From Anaeramoeba flamelloides (taxonomy: Eukaryota > Metamonada > Anaeramoebidae), in contig JANTQA010000036.1 in NCBI GenBank assembly GCA_027625915.1, forward strand, positions 6,779,001 to 6,843,000: DNA of 64,000 nucleotides, given 5' to 3'. The notes beneath the pieces were generated by a model. The model was not told where the DNA came from. It made no database searches and saw only the letters and a program-made list of their open reading frames with translations. The position numbers were made by a program, and so were the translations under genes. This document shows positions 46,636 to 57,580 of the stretch, one piece after another (position 1 is the first letter of the stretch; each line of letters starts with the position of its first letter).

Positions 46636-47676
46636 TTAATTTTTAATTTCCTCATCCTTTTCTTGTTCTTTTTTCTTGTTCTTGTTCTTGCTCTTGCTCT
46701 TGCTCTTGCTCTTGTTCTTGTTTTTGTTTTTGTTTTTGTTCTTGTTCTTGTTCTTGTTCTTGTTCTTGTTTTTCTTTTTCTTTTCATCCCCCCTTTCCTT
46801 TTCCTTTTCTTTTTCTTGTTCTTTTTTCCTTTTTATTTTTTTTTTCTTTTTTTTTTTCTTTTTCTTTTTCTCTTCTTTTTCCTTTTTGTTTTCCTTTGAA
46901 TTCCCCTTTTCGTTTTTGTTTTCATTTCCTTTTTCATCTTTCTTTTCATTTTTGTTTTCATTTTCGTTTTCCTTTTCATTTTCTGTTTGATTTTCCTTTC
47001 CCTTTTTATTATTGTTTTCATTTCCTTTTTCCTCTTTCTTTTCATTTTTGTTTTCATTTTCATTTTCTTTTTCGTTCCCCTTTTCGTTTTTGTTTTCATT
47101 TTCGTTTCCATTTTTGTTTTCATTTTCGTTCCCCTTTTCGTTTTTGTTTTCATTTGAATTTTCGTTTTCGTTTTTGTTTTCATTTTCTTTTTCTATTTCT
47201 TTTTCTATTTCTTTTTCTTTTTCTTTTTCTTTTTCTTTTTCTTTTTCTTTTTCTTGTACATTGATGTTTTGGTGTTTTTTTACCTTTCCATTGGTGACAA
47301 ATTCTGCAATATTATCAAGTTGATCTTTTTCTTGAATAATTTTTGATTTTATTATTTTAAATTTTTGTTTTAAATCATTTGTTTCTTTCATTGTTCTCCT
47401 CCTTTCTTGCTTTTGTTCTTCAATCACATTCATCATTTTATTTAATTTTATTTGAAGTTTTTCTTGTTTTATTTTAGTATTTTCTTGCTCCTCTTTTATT
47501 GATTCCTTCAAAGTTTGATTTTTTTTGAAAACTAATTCATAAAAATTGTTTAATGAAGATATTTCATTTAAAAATTCTTCAATAAGGCTAAAATCGTGTA
47601 ATTCAGTAACAATATTTCTTAAATTATTAATAGCACTTTGAAAATTTGGTTCTCTTTTTTGTGGTATTTTCCCTTT
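46636..47676 (-). CDS. KE/NE-rich coiled-coil protein, 3' exon (5' end unresolved)
   Basis: The open frame runs from about 47676 to a TAA at 46636. It begins KGKIPQKREPNFQSAINN with a stop just upstream and no ATG until MMNVIEEQ (47436). An upstream exon joined at the TAAAAAG acceptor near 47673 is therefore likely. The first 150 residues are a plausible coiled coil (LIEEFLNEISSLNNFYELVF ... KQERRRTMKETNDLKQKFKI). The remaining 200 are hexanucleotide-encoded KEKEKE, NENKNEKGNE, KKKKKK and KNKNKSKSK runs ending in KDEEIKN. No family was recognised. The repeat is made of GAAAAA/GAAAAC units like those in the NEF1-like and CH genes. If translation starts at 47436, the protein is 266 aa. Confidence 0.6.
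   Translation of the reverse strand, partial: KGKIPQKREPNFQSAINNLRNIVTELHDFSLIEEFLNEISSLNNFYELVFKKNQTLKESIKEEQENTKIKQEKLQIKLNKMMNVIEEQKQERRRTMKETNDLKQKFKIIKSKIIQEKDQLDNIAEFVTNGKVKKHQNINVQEKEKEKEKEKEKEKEIEKEIEKENENKNENENSNENKNEKGNENENKNGNENENKNEKGNEKENENENKNEKKEEKGNENNNKKGKENQTENEKENENENKNEKKDEKGNENKNEKGNSKENKKEKEEKKKKKKKKKKKIKRKKEQEKEKEKERGDEKKKKNKNKNKNKNKNKNKNKNKNKSKSKSKSKNKNKKKEQEKDEEIKN
46680..47255 (-). repeat. Long coding microsatellite (KE/NE/KN/SK runs)
   Basis: About 570 bp of six-base units encode alternating Lys with Glu, Asn or Ser on the minus strand. The plus strand shows TTCTTG/TTTTTC repeats and yields several false F/L/S-rich frames. Confidence 0.85.
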
Positions 47677-49803
47677 TTATTTTGTGAAAAATAATTTTTT
47701 TTTTTTTATTTATTTGAAATTTGGAAAGAAAATTTTTACGTTATACAATTAACAATAATAATTTAAGGAGAATAAATTCAATAAAATATGAAAATAGAAA
47801 ATATGAAATTTTACACACAAAAATAAGTGAAAGTAAGAATTAAAAGGAAAATGGGGATATAGAGAAAAGCACAATTGGAAAAATATCAAAAAATAAACAA
47901 AAAAACAGATTTATTTTTGATCTGTTTGTTCAGAAAGGTATCACGAGACTATTGGAAAAATAGGTGTTCAGAAAATTTATAAATTTAGTAAAATTCTCTC
48001 TTAATTTAGAGATTGATCAGAAATAAGAACACAAAATATACTAAATATATCATATTATCCCTTGATTTTCTATTTTGTTTCACTGACTATCTTAATAAAC
48101 AAAATAATACATATTACAAAAAAAGTGTGTCAATTCTTTTGAAATGAGATTTCTCATTTTCGGTTTTCTTGGATGATGAAAATAAAAAAACAAGAAATTT
48201 ATATTTTTTTAAAAATATTATATTGATGTTAAAGGTTTCAGATATCTCTTATTGGCTTATCCGCAATAATTTCCATCAATTCTTCAGATTTTTTATTATG
48301 ATTTGTGTAATCAGATTCATCTATAAAATTATTCTTTTTCTTTTTCTTTTTCTTTTTCTTGTTCATTTTTTGAAAATTAGGTTCCTTTTTGAAAAATATT
48401 TTGTTATGAAAAGGTTATAAAAGGGTATCGATCTTTTGGATCCAAAAATTATTATTTTTTTTTCAATTGACTTTTTTTAAAAAAAAAAAGAAAAGATAAA
48501 AAATTTGGCTAAATTAAAAAAAAAGATTTTAATCCAAGAATTTGAAAATTTATTTTGATAAGAATACTGATAAAAATAACAAAAAAATTTCTATTAGCAT
48601 TATAAAGTGAGTCAACATTTTTGAAAAATATTTTGATTAATTGATTTTATTTCAAAATTTTCTTGATCTAAGTAATTTTGAGAAGAGAAAAATGATTTTT
48701 TGATGTAAATCATCATTAAAAAATCATTTTAAACATTTTTTAAACAAAAATAATTGCAATTTAATCTTTTAGTATCTTCATAATTCTTTTTTAAAAATTA
48801 TTTAAAGAACCCTATTTCTTGTTTTTAAACTACTATCAATATATTGTACTGTTTGTTTTATCTCTTGAGTCAATATTTTGATCATGAGCTCAATTTTAGT
48901 TAAAGTTAAAAACATATATATGCATCAGAGACAATCAAAAATTATCTTCAAATTTGGAAAAAAATTTTAGTTCAAAATCGGATTTTCAAGACAAATTCAG
49001 GCTCTGATTATACTGGTGATCTATATATCACATGATCAGAAAAAAATGAAAAAAAAAATTTAAAATCAAAAACAAGAAAAAAAAATGGGGGGGGAATTAA
49101 TTATAAACATAATGAAATTAATAAAATTCCAATTGGGACAACACAATATAAATAATAAAAAAAGTTAAAATAATCAAGTTGAAATTCACAAAACTTTAGA
49201 CTTGAAGATTTGAAAGAATAAAAAGAAAATCGAATCAATTTATGACCAATCTCAAAGAAAATTTTGATAATAAAAATAGTGTTGTACAATGTTTTGTGGA
49301 ATTATTTGATGAAAAATTATTTATTATTTTATTAAAACTTTGTAACTTTAATTAAAAAAAATTGAAGCCAAATACTGATAAATTTAACCTACAATCAGCT
49401 AAGTGAATTTTTAAAGAAAGATAAAAAAAAGAATTTATTTGATCATTTTAATAATGAGTATTCACTCAAATTCATCACTTAGTTTAACTTGTATTCAAAA
49501 AACAGTAAACAATCAAGTTTAATGATAACTTTTGATGTTTTTCTCATATGAAAAATACATTATCCGCATATGTTAATACATCTGTATCTATAGATATATA
49601 TAAACATGTTTTGTATAATAACTATTTCGATATATATTGTGAAAATTTATTAAAAATTGAGCTAATATTTATGCAAGGGATTTGATTAAATATAAAGTTC
49701 CCAAAAGGGTGTTTTTTTTTTTGAAAAAATAGTTTAATTGTATTCGGAAGAAATGAAATTATTTTATCAGAAATAATTATTTGTTGGTGATCTTTTAAAA
49801 AAT
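47677..49803. other. Intergenic or intronic region, 2.1 kb
   Basis: May contain the missing 5' exon of the coiled-coil gene. One coding-like segment is seen on the minus strand (48238-48366). The rest shows no supported gene or repeat. Confidence 0.45.
48238..48366 (-). CDS. Small Lys-rich ORF or exon of unknown function
   Basis: ATG at 48366, TGA at 48238, 42 aa: nine lysines in a row, then NNFIDESDYTNHNKKSEELM and EIIADKPIRDI. Codon use and the acidic, non-repetitive end look coding. The frame stays open upstream (KKEPNFQK) to a TTTTTCAAAAAG that could be an acceptor. It may thus be the last exon of a gene starting further right, rather than a whole gene. It contains no GT, so it cannot be a first exon with a standard donor. 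KKEPNFQ recurs as KREPNFQ in the coiled-coil frame downstream. Confidence 0.35.
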   Translation of the reverse strand: MNKKKKKKKKKNNFIDESDYTNHNKKSEELMEIIADKPIRDI

Positions 49804-52800
49804 TTAAATTGTAAATTGTTTTGAAAACAAATGTTTACTTTTTATGATTTGAGTATTTCCGAAAGATTTTGACCTTCCTACATTTTTTGTAAAGGCTGTG
49901 CGTCTACGTCTTTTTTTCCTCTTTTTAGGCAATGCCCTTGGTACCATTGTTCCTGAGCGTTGTCTTAAAGTTGGTTTTGTTGATAATTTAAAAATAAATT
50001 CAATATGCGGTTCACCACAAAAATCTATTAAATTAAGAAAGGTTTGGATCCAAATTTCTACTTTCTTTGATTTGAATAACCATATTACACTATTAAACCC
50101 TGTTTGAGAGCTATAAAATTAATGAGAATTTGTTTGTATAAATAAGGAAATATTTTGTGAAAAAATTCAAATTTTTACAAAAATCGATAGATTGTGTTTT
50201 TTTTTTATTATTTTTAATTTTTCATTTGTAATGATGAGGGATTTTATAAAATAGGGATATTTGCCTATAATCAGTGTTGTTTTAATTTATTAAAAATTAA
50301 CTATTAAATAGAAGTGATCAATTTTAAAAAATAATTCATTTGAACAAATGATAGTTGGATCGAAAATGGTGATATTTTTTTGAAAAAAATTTTTATTTTG
50401 GATAAAAAATAAATTCTTGATCAATGATAGTTTATTTTAAATTTCAGAGTTTTCAATAAGGATTGAATTTTGAAATTGTTTTTTATTTTATTTTTTTTTT
50501 AATCTTGATTTTTATCTTTATTTAAGATGGTTATTTTTGGATTCAAAAAATATAACAATTAAATTTTAAAAAACAATATAAAAAGAAATTTTAAAAAACA
50601 ATATAAAAAGAAATTTAAAAAAAAAATAATGCTATGTGGCTTTGTTTGTCTATAAAGTTCTGTTCAATGAATCGTAAACTAAATTGCGAAGGATACTTTT
50701 GAAAATTTTGGAAAGAAAGGAATGAAATGAAAAAAAGATATATTTATTTTTAGTAATTTCATCTACATAAAATTTTTGAAAGAATCTTTTTTAGAAAATC
50801 TAAAAAATCTGAAAGAAATTAAGACAATTGAAAATTAAAAAAAAAAAAAATCTGGTCTCTATTTCACACAAAGGTGTCGAGACAAAAATGAAAAATTCAT
50901 TTTTTTTGAAGAATCGCCAATATAATATTAATTAGAAATAAGAAAAGTAATTAATTTTGGAGTTAAGGCTGATATTCATAAAATAAATATCAATTCTTGT
51001 AAAACTATAAATTTTCCAAAAAATAAAATGTTAAATAAATTTTTGGTCCCACTTCCATTGTAACACCTCGTGCAAAATTTATCAATTTCTTTAGGAAATT
51101 AAAATGACTGACAAGAAGATTTTTTAATAAAAAATCTCTGAATGTTTAAAGAAATGATATATTCTCAATTTTCTTACTGCTAATTTGTCTTTTCAAAGAA
51201 ACTTATTTACTCCATAAACTGTTTGGTCTATCATTCCATTTCTGTAAAAACAACATTAATACCACCGATATGATATCTGAAAAAGGAATACAATTTTCAT
51301 TTGTCCTTCTAAACGAGATTATTTACTTAATAGGCTGTTGAGTTCATAATTCCATTTCTTGAAAAACAACCTTAATATCACCAATATGATTTATGAAAAG
51401 GAAATTAGTTTTTCAAAGTTATTTTAAATATTTTTTTTAGAAAGAGAAATTGAAAATGTTGTTAAATTTATTTTTTAACTAGCGATATCATTACAAAGGT
51501 ATTTTTCTGAAAATTTTTGTCAATAAAAAATATTAAAAAAATTGACAACCTAATTTTTTTCAAAGTTAAATATCCACAAAGTACTTAATAGAAAATTGAA
51601 AACTCTATACCTTTTTTTTTTTTTTTGAAGGGGGGGTTAATTTCTTCTTACAGCAGTTAGGTTTTTCAGGATTCAAAAGAATTGAGTAAAAATTTTGATT
51701 TTACTCTATTCTTTTAAATTCTGAAAAACTGCCGTTAGGTTTTTTTTAATTTGAGAAATAAAAAGAAAATTTCAAAAATTTTCTTTTATTTCTCAAATTA
51801 AAAAAAAAAACAAGCACTCTACGACATTTGACTGACACTTTCGTAAGTTTTTCTTGGGTTTTCTGTTTATTTATAAAATCAATAGATTTACGATATAAAA
51901 TAGAAAATCTCAAAAAAACCTAGAACACTTCACGAATAAAATAGAAAACTCAAAAAAAACTAACGAAAATCAATAGATTTACAATATAAAATAGAAAACC
52001 TCAAAAAAACCTAACGAAAATCAATAAATTTTCCGAATAAAATAGAAAACCTCAAAAAAACCTAGAACACTTTATAGATAAAATTAAAAACTTTAAGAAA
52101 ATTGCCTAGTCACTCTACGGCACTTGGCGGTACTTAAAGTTAGCTTTTCTAGAATTTAAGTGATCGAGAAGATAAAATCAAAGATTTTATGTATTCTTTT
52201 GAATTATGGAAAGTGCAGTTAGTTTTTTTTTAATTTTAAAAATTATAAGAATAGTCTTGATTTTTCTTTTTATTTCTGAAATTAAAAAAAACTGCCGTTA
52301 GCTTTTCCAGGATTTAAAAGAATTGAGGAAAATATTTGATTTTTTTTCTATTCTGTGAAATTCTGGAAAGCTAAAACACTTTTTGTTAGGTTTTCTGTTT
52401 ATTTGGAAAATCAATAGATTTTCGAAATAAAATAGAAAACCTCAAAAAGTAAAAAAACCCTAGAACACTTTACAAATAAAACAGAAAACCTCAAGAAAAT
52501 CGCCATTTGGTGTTTTTTTTTTTAATTCTTGTTTTGATTAGAAAATTGATACATTCTCTAAAAGACAAACAAGAATTAAAAAAAAAAAAAAAGTACTCAG
52601 AAACACGGCTGTTTATTGATATGATTATGCATAATAATTGTTAAATATTCTTGGTCTTTCCACCAAAAACTCTAAACATTAAGAATTCAAACAACTTGGT
52701 TTAACTTTTAAAATAAAAAGGGATTTTAAAAGATCGATCTTGAAAAGATGATAAAATGACTTTTATTTTATCTTTGAGAATTTTTATTTTGTTAGGATAT

Positions 52801-54934
52801 TTTAGGTTTCCCAAGATCAGATTATGTTCTGAAAATACTTTAAATAAAAGTACAAAAAATATTTTTTGATATCTGTTAGTATTCTTTCTTTTTTGGGATA
52901 ACCATTTTTATTTAATTACAATTCATCCTTATATATTTACAAATGGTTAATTAATATGTTTATTACAAAGAAAAAGCCAAATTTGTATGTTCGAAATAAG
53001 TAAAATTTTTAAAATTTTAGATTGGAAAATTTCAATGTCCATTTTCGCAAGAAGGTGGCCAATTGAAAATTGGTCATATTCTTGTAAAACTGTTCATAAC
53101 AACACTTCTCAAAAATCTAATAGCGTTGTATCTCATAAGGACAAAATTATCCCTTTTTAGAAAGTATTTTTTATATCTCTATTTAATTTTTTGAATTTTA
53201 ATATGGAACAATTCGAAAAAATAAATGAAAGATCTCAATTTCCATTATTATTGTTGTTTTAAATTTCAACCAAGTGGTTTAAGAAACCAACTAAAGAGAT
53301 ACATCTTCAACTATGTAAAGACTTTTTTACAATTCAAAAAAAATTATTACAACAAATGCAATTTACTCCTTTCGCAAAAGGGTAATGTACAAAATAATAC
53401 ATTTTTTGTTTCAGTGTTAAATGATTTTTAATCATATTTAAACCAACTTTTTGTGAAAAATTCGTGGAGTTTTACACATACAATTTAATTTTTTTTTCTT
53501 TTTGTTTTAAATTTATCTGAAATCTGACTTTATCTGTTCAAATAAAAAAAATGAAATTTTCGGTTTTTAAAAGATATAAAATTGTTTTTTTGGTTCGAAT
53601 TTATTTTTGAGTTTTTTTTTTAAAAATTATTTTTTTTGCTTTATTACAACATTTCGCGCTAAAGTGTTGATTAAAAGATTATTTTGACAAGAATACGAAC
53701 CGACTCAAAATCGGCGTCTTGTCACAAAAAATGGCCAATCGCTTTTGTGGATTGTTAAAAAGATTACTTTTGTAATCGAGACAAGTAAACAGCCACAAAT
53801 TTTAATAATTTATTGTTTAGTTTTTAACATTTTTTCATCTTATGATCAATCCTTAAGAACAATCATAACAAAAAGCTAAGTGTGGTGAAACTAGATCAAA
53901 AAATTGTTTTTCATCGTACCATATTTGAATAAAGTAAACGATTTCTGTGTAAAAAATCAAAATTCGAAAAAGTGTGCAAAAGATCCAAAATGTACCGAAC
54001 ACCTCAATTAATTAAATTCTCGTCTTTACGATGATTTTTTGTTTAAGGTTAAAGAATTGACCCACCAACAGAAATAGTCTGGATGATTTGTGGTGGTTTC
54101 TCCAATCTTTTTAAAAAAAGCTTGGGGTTTATTAATAAATAGATTCTGAAACTCAAAAAAAAAACATTTCTAGTATAAAGGAAATTGTTGAGAATTGCTC
54201 ATCGTGGTTAGCGACTAAACTGATTATTACTGAAAGAAATTGTTTTGCTTGGTTTAAATTAGAAACTAATTTCAGTGCTTTGATGATCTTAATTTGAAAG
54301 ATGAGAAATTTTTTCTAAAAATAAGAAAGGCTAAAAAAGAATGGTATCCTTTTCTGATAAAGAGGTGTGGAAAGTCTTAAAATTTCGATTTAAGAAATGA
54401 AATTCCTTTTTTTTCTTCTTGAGGGTGTTTGATCTTGCTTTTCTTGATACAAATCAAAAAAATAAAAACATTCAAAAAAAAAAAAAAAAAAAAAGTGAAT
54501 TTTTTGAGAAAAGATGATTACTTTTTTAAGTTCTTGATCTCTTGTTCAAGCGATTCCTCAGAAGAGGTTTTTAAGTGAGGCTGGATTTCTGTTTGTTTAA
54601 AAAAAGAATAAAAACATAATTTAAATTTTTCAATAAAAAGAGTGAAAAGGTCTCAAAAAAGAAATAATTGGGGTAATTGGTTTGGTACCTGGTAAAAAGG
54701 AACGAATTAATGATCCTTTTGCATTTTTTTTTGTGCATTTAAACATTTTGCAAAATCTTTTGGTAACAAAAACAAGTTCTGTGTCTAAGCCTGAAATTGC
54801 GATTGCCTCATGAATTTTTTCTAGATTTTTTTTGTATTTCTTTTTTTCTTTTTTGTCGACAACCTTTGTAAAAATCATTCTTGGTGGACAAGTTTTAAAT
54901 AAGAAAAAATGATTTGAAATTAATTCACACACTA
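49804..54934 (-). CDS. PAS-domain protein with basic nuclear-type tail (at least 3 exons, 5' end unresolved)
   Basis: Exons 54934-54689, 54588-54522 and 50110-49804 join in frame (donors GTACCA and GTAATC, acceptors AACAG and TATAG). From the ATG at 54878 the product is 187 aa. KNLEKIHEAIAISGLDTELV and KRFCKMFKCTKKNAKGSLI form the first half of a PAS fold. FLPEIQPHLKTSSEE, created only by splicing, is the usual link in amoebal PAS proteins. SVIWLFKSKKVEIWIQTF plus HIEFIFKL are the closing strands. The tail PKKRKKRRRR resembles a nuclear localisation signal. The first exon is open beyond the ATG to a strong TTTTACTATTCTAG acceptor at 54935. The stretch CPPRMIFTKVVDKKEKKKY resembles the end of a preceding PAS domain, so further 5' exons are probable. 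PAS domains sense ligands or mediate dimerisation; the ligand is unknown. Confidence 0.68.
51620..52670. mobile_element. Family D composite repeat, copy 2, inside the PAS gene intron
   Basis: Left end GGGGGGTTAATTTCTTCTTA then CAGCAGTTAGG; right end ACACGGCTGTTTATTGATAT then TGTTAAATATTCTTGG. Both match copy 1. Inside are paired palindromes (TTCAGGATTCAAAAGAATTG with its partner, and TTTTAATTTGAGAAATAAAA with its partner), four degenerate units of AGAAAACCTCAAAAAAACCT with spacers CTAGAACACTTTA or AACGAAAATCAATAGA, and CTCTACGGCACTTGGCGGTA. Each palindrome is bordered by GTTAGG or CCTAAC, giving a nested, modular look. No coding capacity was seen. Confidence 0.65.
53647..53777. ncRNA. Candidate structured RNA: four adjacent hairpins in an intron
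   Basis: Four stems follow each other within 131 bases. CAACATTT/AAGTGTTG pairs at 53647-53669. GACAAGA/TCTTGTC with inner CCGA/TCGG pairs at 53686-53723. CACAAAA/TTTTGTG pairs at 53723-53749. GATTAC/GTAATC pairs at 53762-53777. GC content is visibly higher than in the surrounding intron. ACA occurs shortly after (AAACAGCCACAAATTTT), but I cannot place the H and ACA boxes of a snoRNA with confidence, and no U-snRNA or tRNA signature fits. The strand is undecided, and a DNA-level function or relic is possible. Confidence 0.35.
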
Positions 54935-57580
54935 CTAGAATAGTAAAAAAATGTGGTTATTTTTTTTAATGCACATACTTTTTGTGTTTTTATGAAATTA
55001 TTTCAATTTTTTGAAAGTATATAAAAGAAGATCAAAATCCAATAACTTTTGATCGAAAAGTTTTTAGAATTCAAGCTTTTAATAAAAGACCCTTTTGCCC
55101 AATGAAGTCTAAGTTTTCTGAAAAAACAATTTCATGTTTTTCGGAAAGTTAACAAATATTTTTGTTTTTGGAAAACTTTTTGAAAAAATTTCCAATAAAT
55201 TCTTAATTTTTATCTTTTTTTAAGGAAGATGTTGGTAATTCAACAAATAGACCTCAACAAAATTTATTCCATTCTCATTTAAAATATAAAGGAAGGTTTT
55301 TTATAATATTCTCCAATTTTGATCAAAAAATCATTTAATGTAATTTTTTACCTTGAAAAATGAACAAGAAATTTTAAGAAATGAAACTCAAGTAACTTGT
55401 GATGGAATCGTAAAAATGAAAAATTTTAAAAATAATCACTATTTTTTATAATTAAAAACACTCTCTCGACAAACATCTTTAAATCTAAATAATCATATTG
55501 TCAATGATTTTTAACCATTGGGTTAAGTTGAATTACTACATTGTCTCCTCAAGCCATTAAACCCTTCCCTACTGTGAAATATTATAACACATAGAAAAAG
55601 GTTGTATATTATTAAATTGTTTTTTTTTTTTTAAAATTCCATTTCTATATATTATAAAAATTTTGACTTCTCTTACTTCTCATTATTAGAGTTATTTTTT
55701 TTTTGGAAAACCAAGATTAAAATTAAATTTTCTAAAGAATAGAAATCACAGAAACCATGATTATTTTAAAGTATTTATCAATCATTGTTTTTAACTTGTA
55801 AAAACCTGAGATTTTAACAATTTTGGAAATTGAAGATCCACATTAATTAAAATTTTTTTATGAATTTGTTTTTCAGTTCCTAAAACCATAAAAATAATAT
55901 CTTCTTTCTAATCTTCTATTATAAATTTTACTGTACAAGATGAACAATAATAAACATTTTTCCTTTTTTTGTACAAAATATTTTTTCATAATAAAAAATC
56001 AATTCCAGGGTCTTATAAATTTTCAGGGTAGGGCGGGAACTTCTGCATTAATTATTATAAAGATTTTGTGTTTTTTTCTAATTTTTGTTGGTTCTTTTTG
56101 TTTTTTCTTGAATTGAATTCCACCAGCCATAATTAAGGGGAGATTATCCCCTCAAATTTTTTTTTGAACAATGTGATCCATTCCAAACGTGCTCCACATT
56201 TTTATGTAATTTTTTGATAATTTTTTTTTATTTGGATAATTTCTATCCAAAACCCAATTTATTGTAACAAGATAAATTGGATTGAGGTTGTGTGATAAAA
56301 GTTTGAAGAATTTTTCATTTGTCGGATTTAAGTGGGTAAGTACATTTTACCATTTTTGGTCAGTTTTAACTAGGTAACCACCTTACAGATAAAAGATTTT
56401 TTGAATATGTTAAGATATTGAAACTTTTAAATCAAACTAAACTATTTTTCAAAAATTTTGACTCGCTTTATAAAAATAATGGGAAAAGTTAAGAAAGTTT
56501 GTCCAATATTCTTATCAACAAAATATTTTCAAATTTTTGGATCAGAAATCATTTTTTCTTCTTTTGCAATTTTTTCTAATGCTTTTTCAAATTTTTGTTT
56601 TTTTTTTCTTTTTCTTATTAGATTTTCTTTCTTTCATTTTGCAACAGATCATTTGAAAAAAAAAAGATCTTCGAATAGACGAATAATCACAAAAAAATTA
56701 TCGGCTATGTAATGTCTTTTAAAATGAATTTAATTATTTGTAAAAAATCTTATTGTTAACCATTTTTCATTGGAAGCTCAGTAATAAAAAATTCGTAATG
56801 CAAAAATTTCAACAATAGTTACTCTTTTTTTTTTTTTGGTTTTGTTTTTTTTAATTTTTGAAATATCAGGTTTTTATATATTTAGAATGATTTAAAAGTG
56901 AATTACAAAGTCAGATTTAATTATTAATTGTTAGAGAATACCAAAGGATATATTTTTTTAATTTATTGTTTCAAGTGAGTTACAATTTTTGAAATTGTGT
57001 TTATATTTGAAATTGCACTAAAACTGAGAATATTTTTTATAATTTTAATTAAAAATACAAAACATATAATATATTTCTCAACTGAAATTGATGTAAATAA
57101 CAAGTTACAAGAATGAAACTTGTCTCAATTTTCATTATCTTTATTGGGATTTTCCAAGATCTTTTTATTTTTTTCAACTAGAGGATTATAGAATTTAAAA
57201 AATAATTGAAAAAATTTTATTATAAAAAAAAGTATAAGACCCAACAAAAACAATTGTAATAACATTTAAAAAGTGAACATATATTATCCAAAAAAAATAG
57301 TTTTAATCAATTGAAGAGGTTTTTTTTTGATATTCAAACAAAGTCTTGAGAAAAGGGTGATAACTATAGATACAAATAAATAAATATTTATCATGTCTAT
57401 CAAAGCTAAAACATAAAAATAAAAAATAAAAGGTAGAAAAAATAAATTAAAAATGATTAAACAACTTTATTATTAATTTTTTAAAATTTTCTATAAATAA
57501 AATATTCATTTAATATATATATATATATATATATATTACGATATATGGCAATTATAAACAAAATATATAAAACGAGGTAA
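54935..57580. other. Intergenic region, 2.6 kb, possibly with 5' exons of the PAS gene
   Basis: No gene could be assigned. Short coding-like stretches occur on the minus strand (for example KLRLHWAKGSFIKSLNSKNF at about 55050-55115 after a TTTTTTCAG) and could be an upstream PAS exon, but phase and donor are not convincing. A (TA)n tract lies at 57512-57536, just beyond the stop of the RGS-DUF547 gene. Confidence 0.45.
57512..57536. repeat. (AT)n microsatellite
   Basis: About 12 uninterrupted AT units, 45 bases downstream of the RGS-DUF547 stop codon, probably in its 3' UTR. Confidence 0.9.

Noticed and set aside
49898-50107. Plus-strand frame with GNALGTIVPERCLKVGF
   Set aside because: It looked like an exon at first, but the minus strand gives a longer frame with PAS end strands, a basic tail, a stop and a good acceptor, so this is its antisense shadow.
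53686-53723. tRNA or tRNA-derived element (7-bp acceptor-like stem, GGTTCGTATTC on the minus strand)
   Set aside because: Only 38 bases lie between the stem ends, with no D-arm, anticodon arm or A box; kept only as part of the hairpin cluster.
56460-56690. Minus-strand coding-like stretch (FEKALEKIAKEEKMISD)
   Set aside because: Interrupted by stops in frame and adjacent to poly-A runs; no domain, no consistent splice sites.
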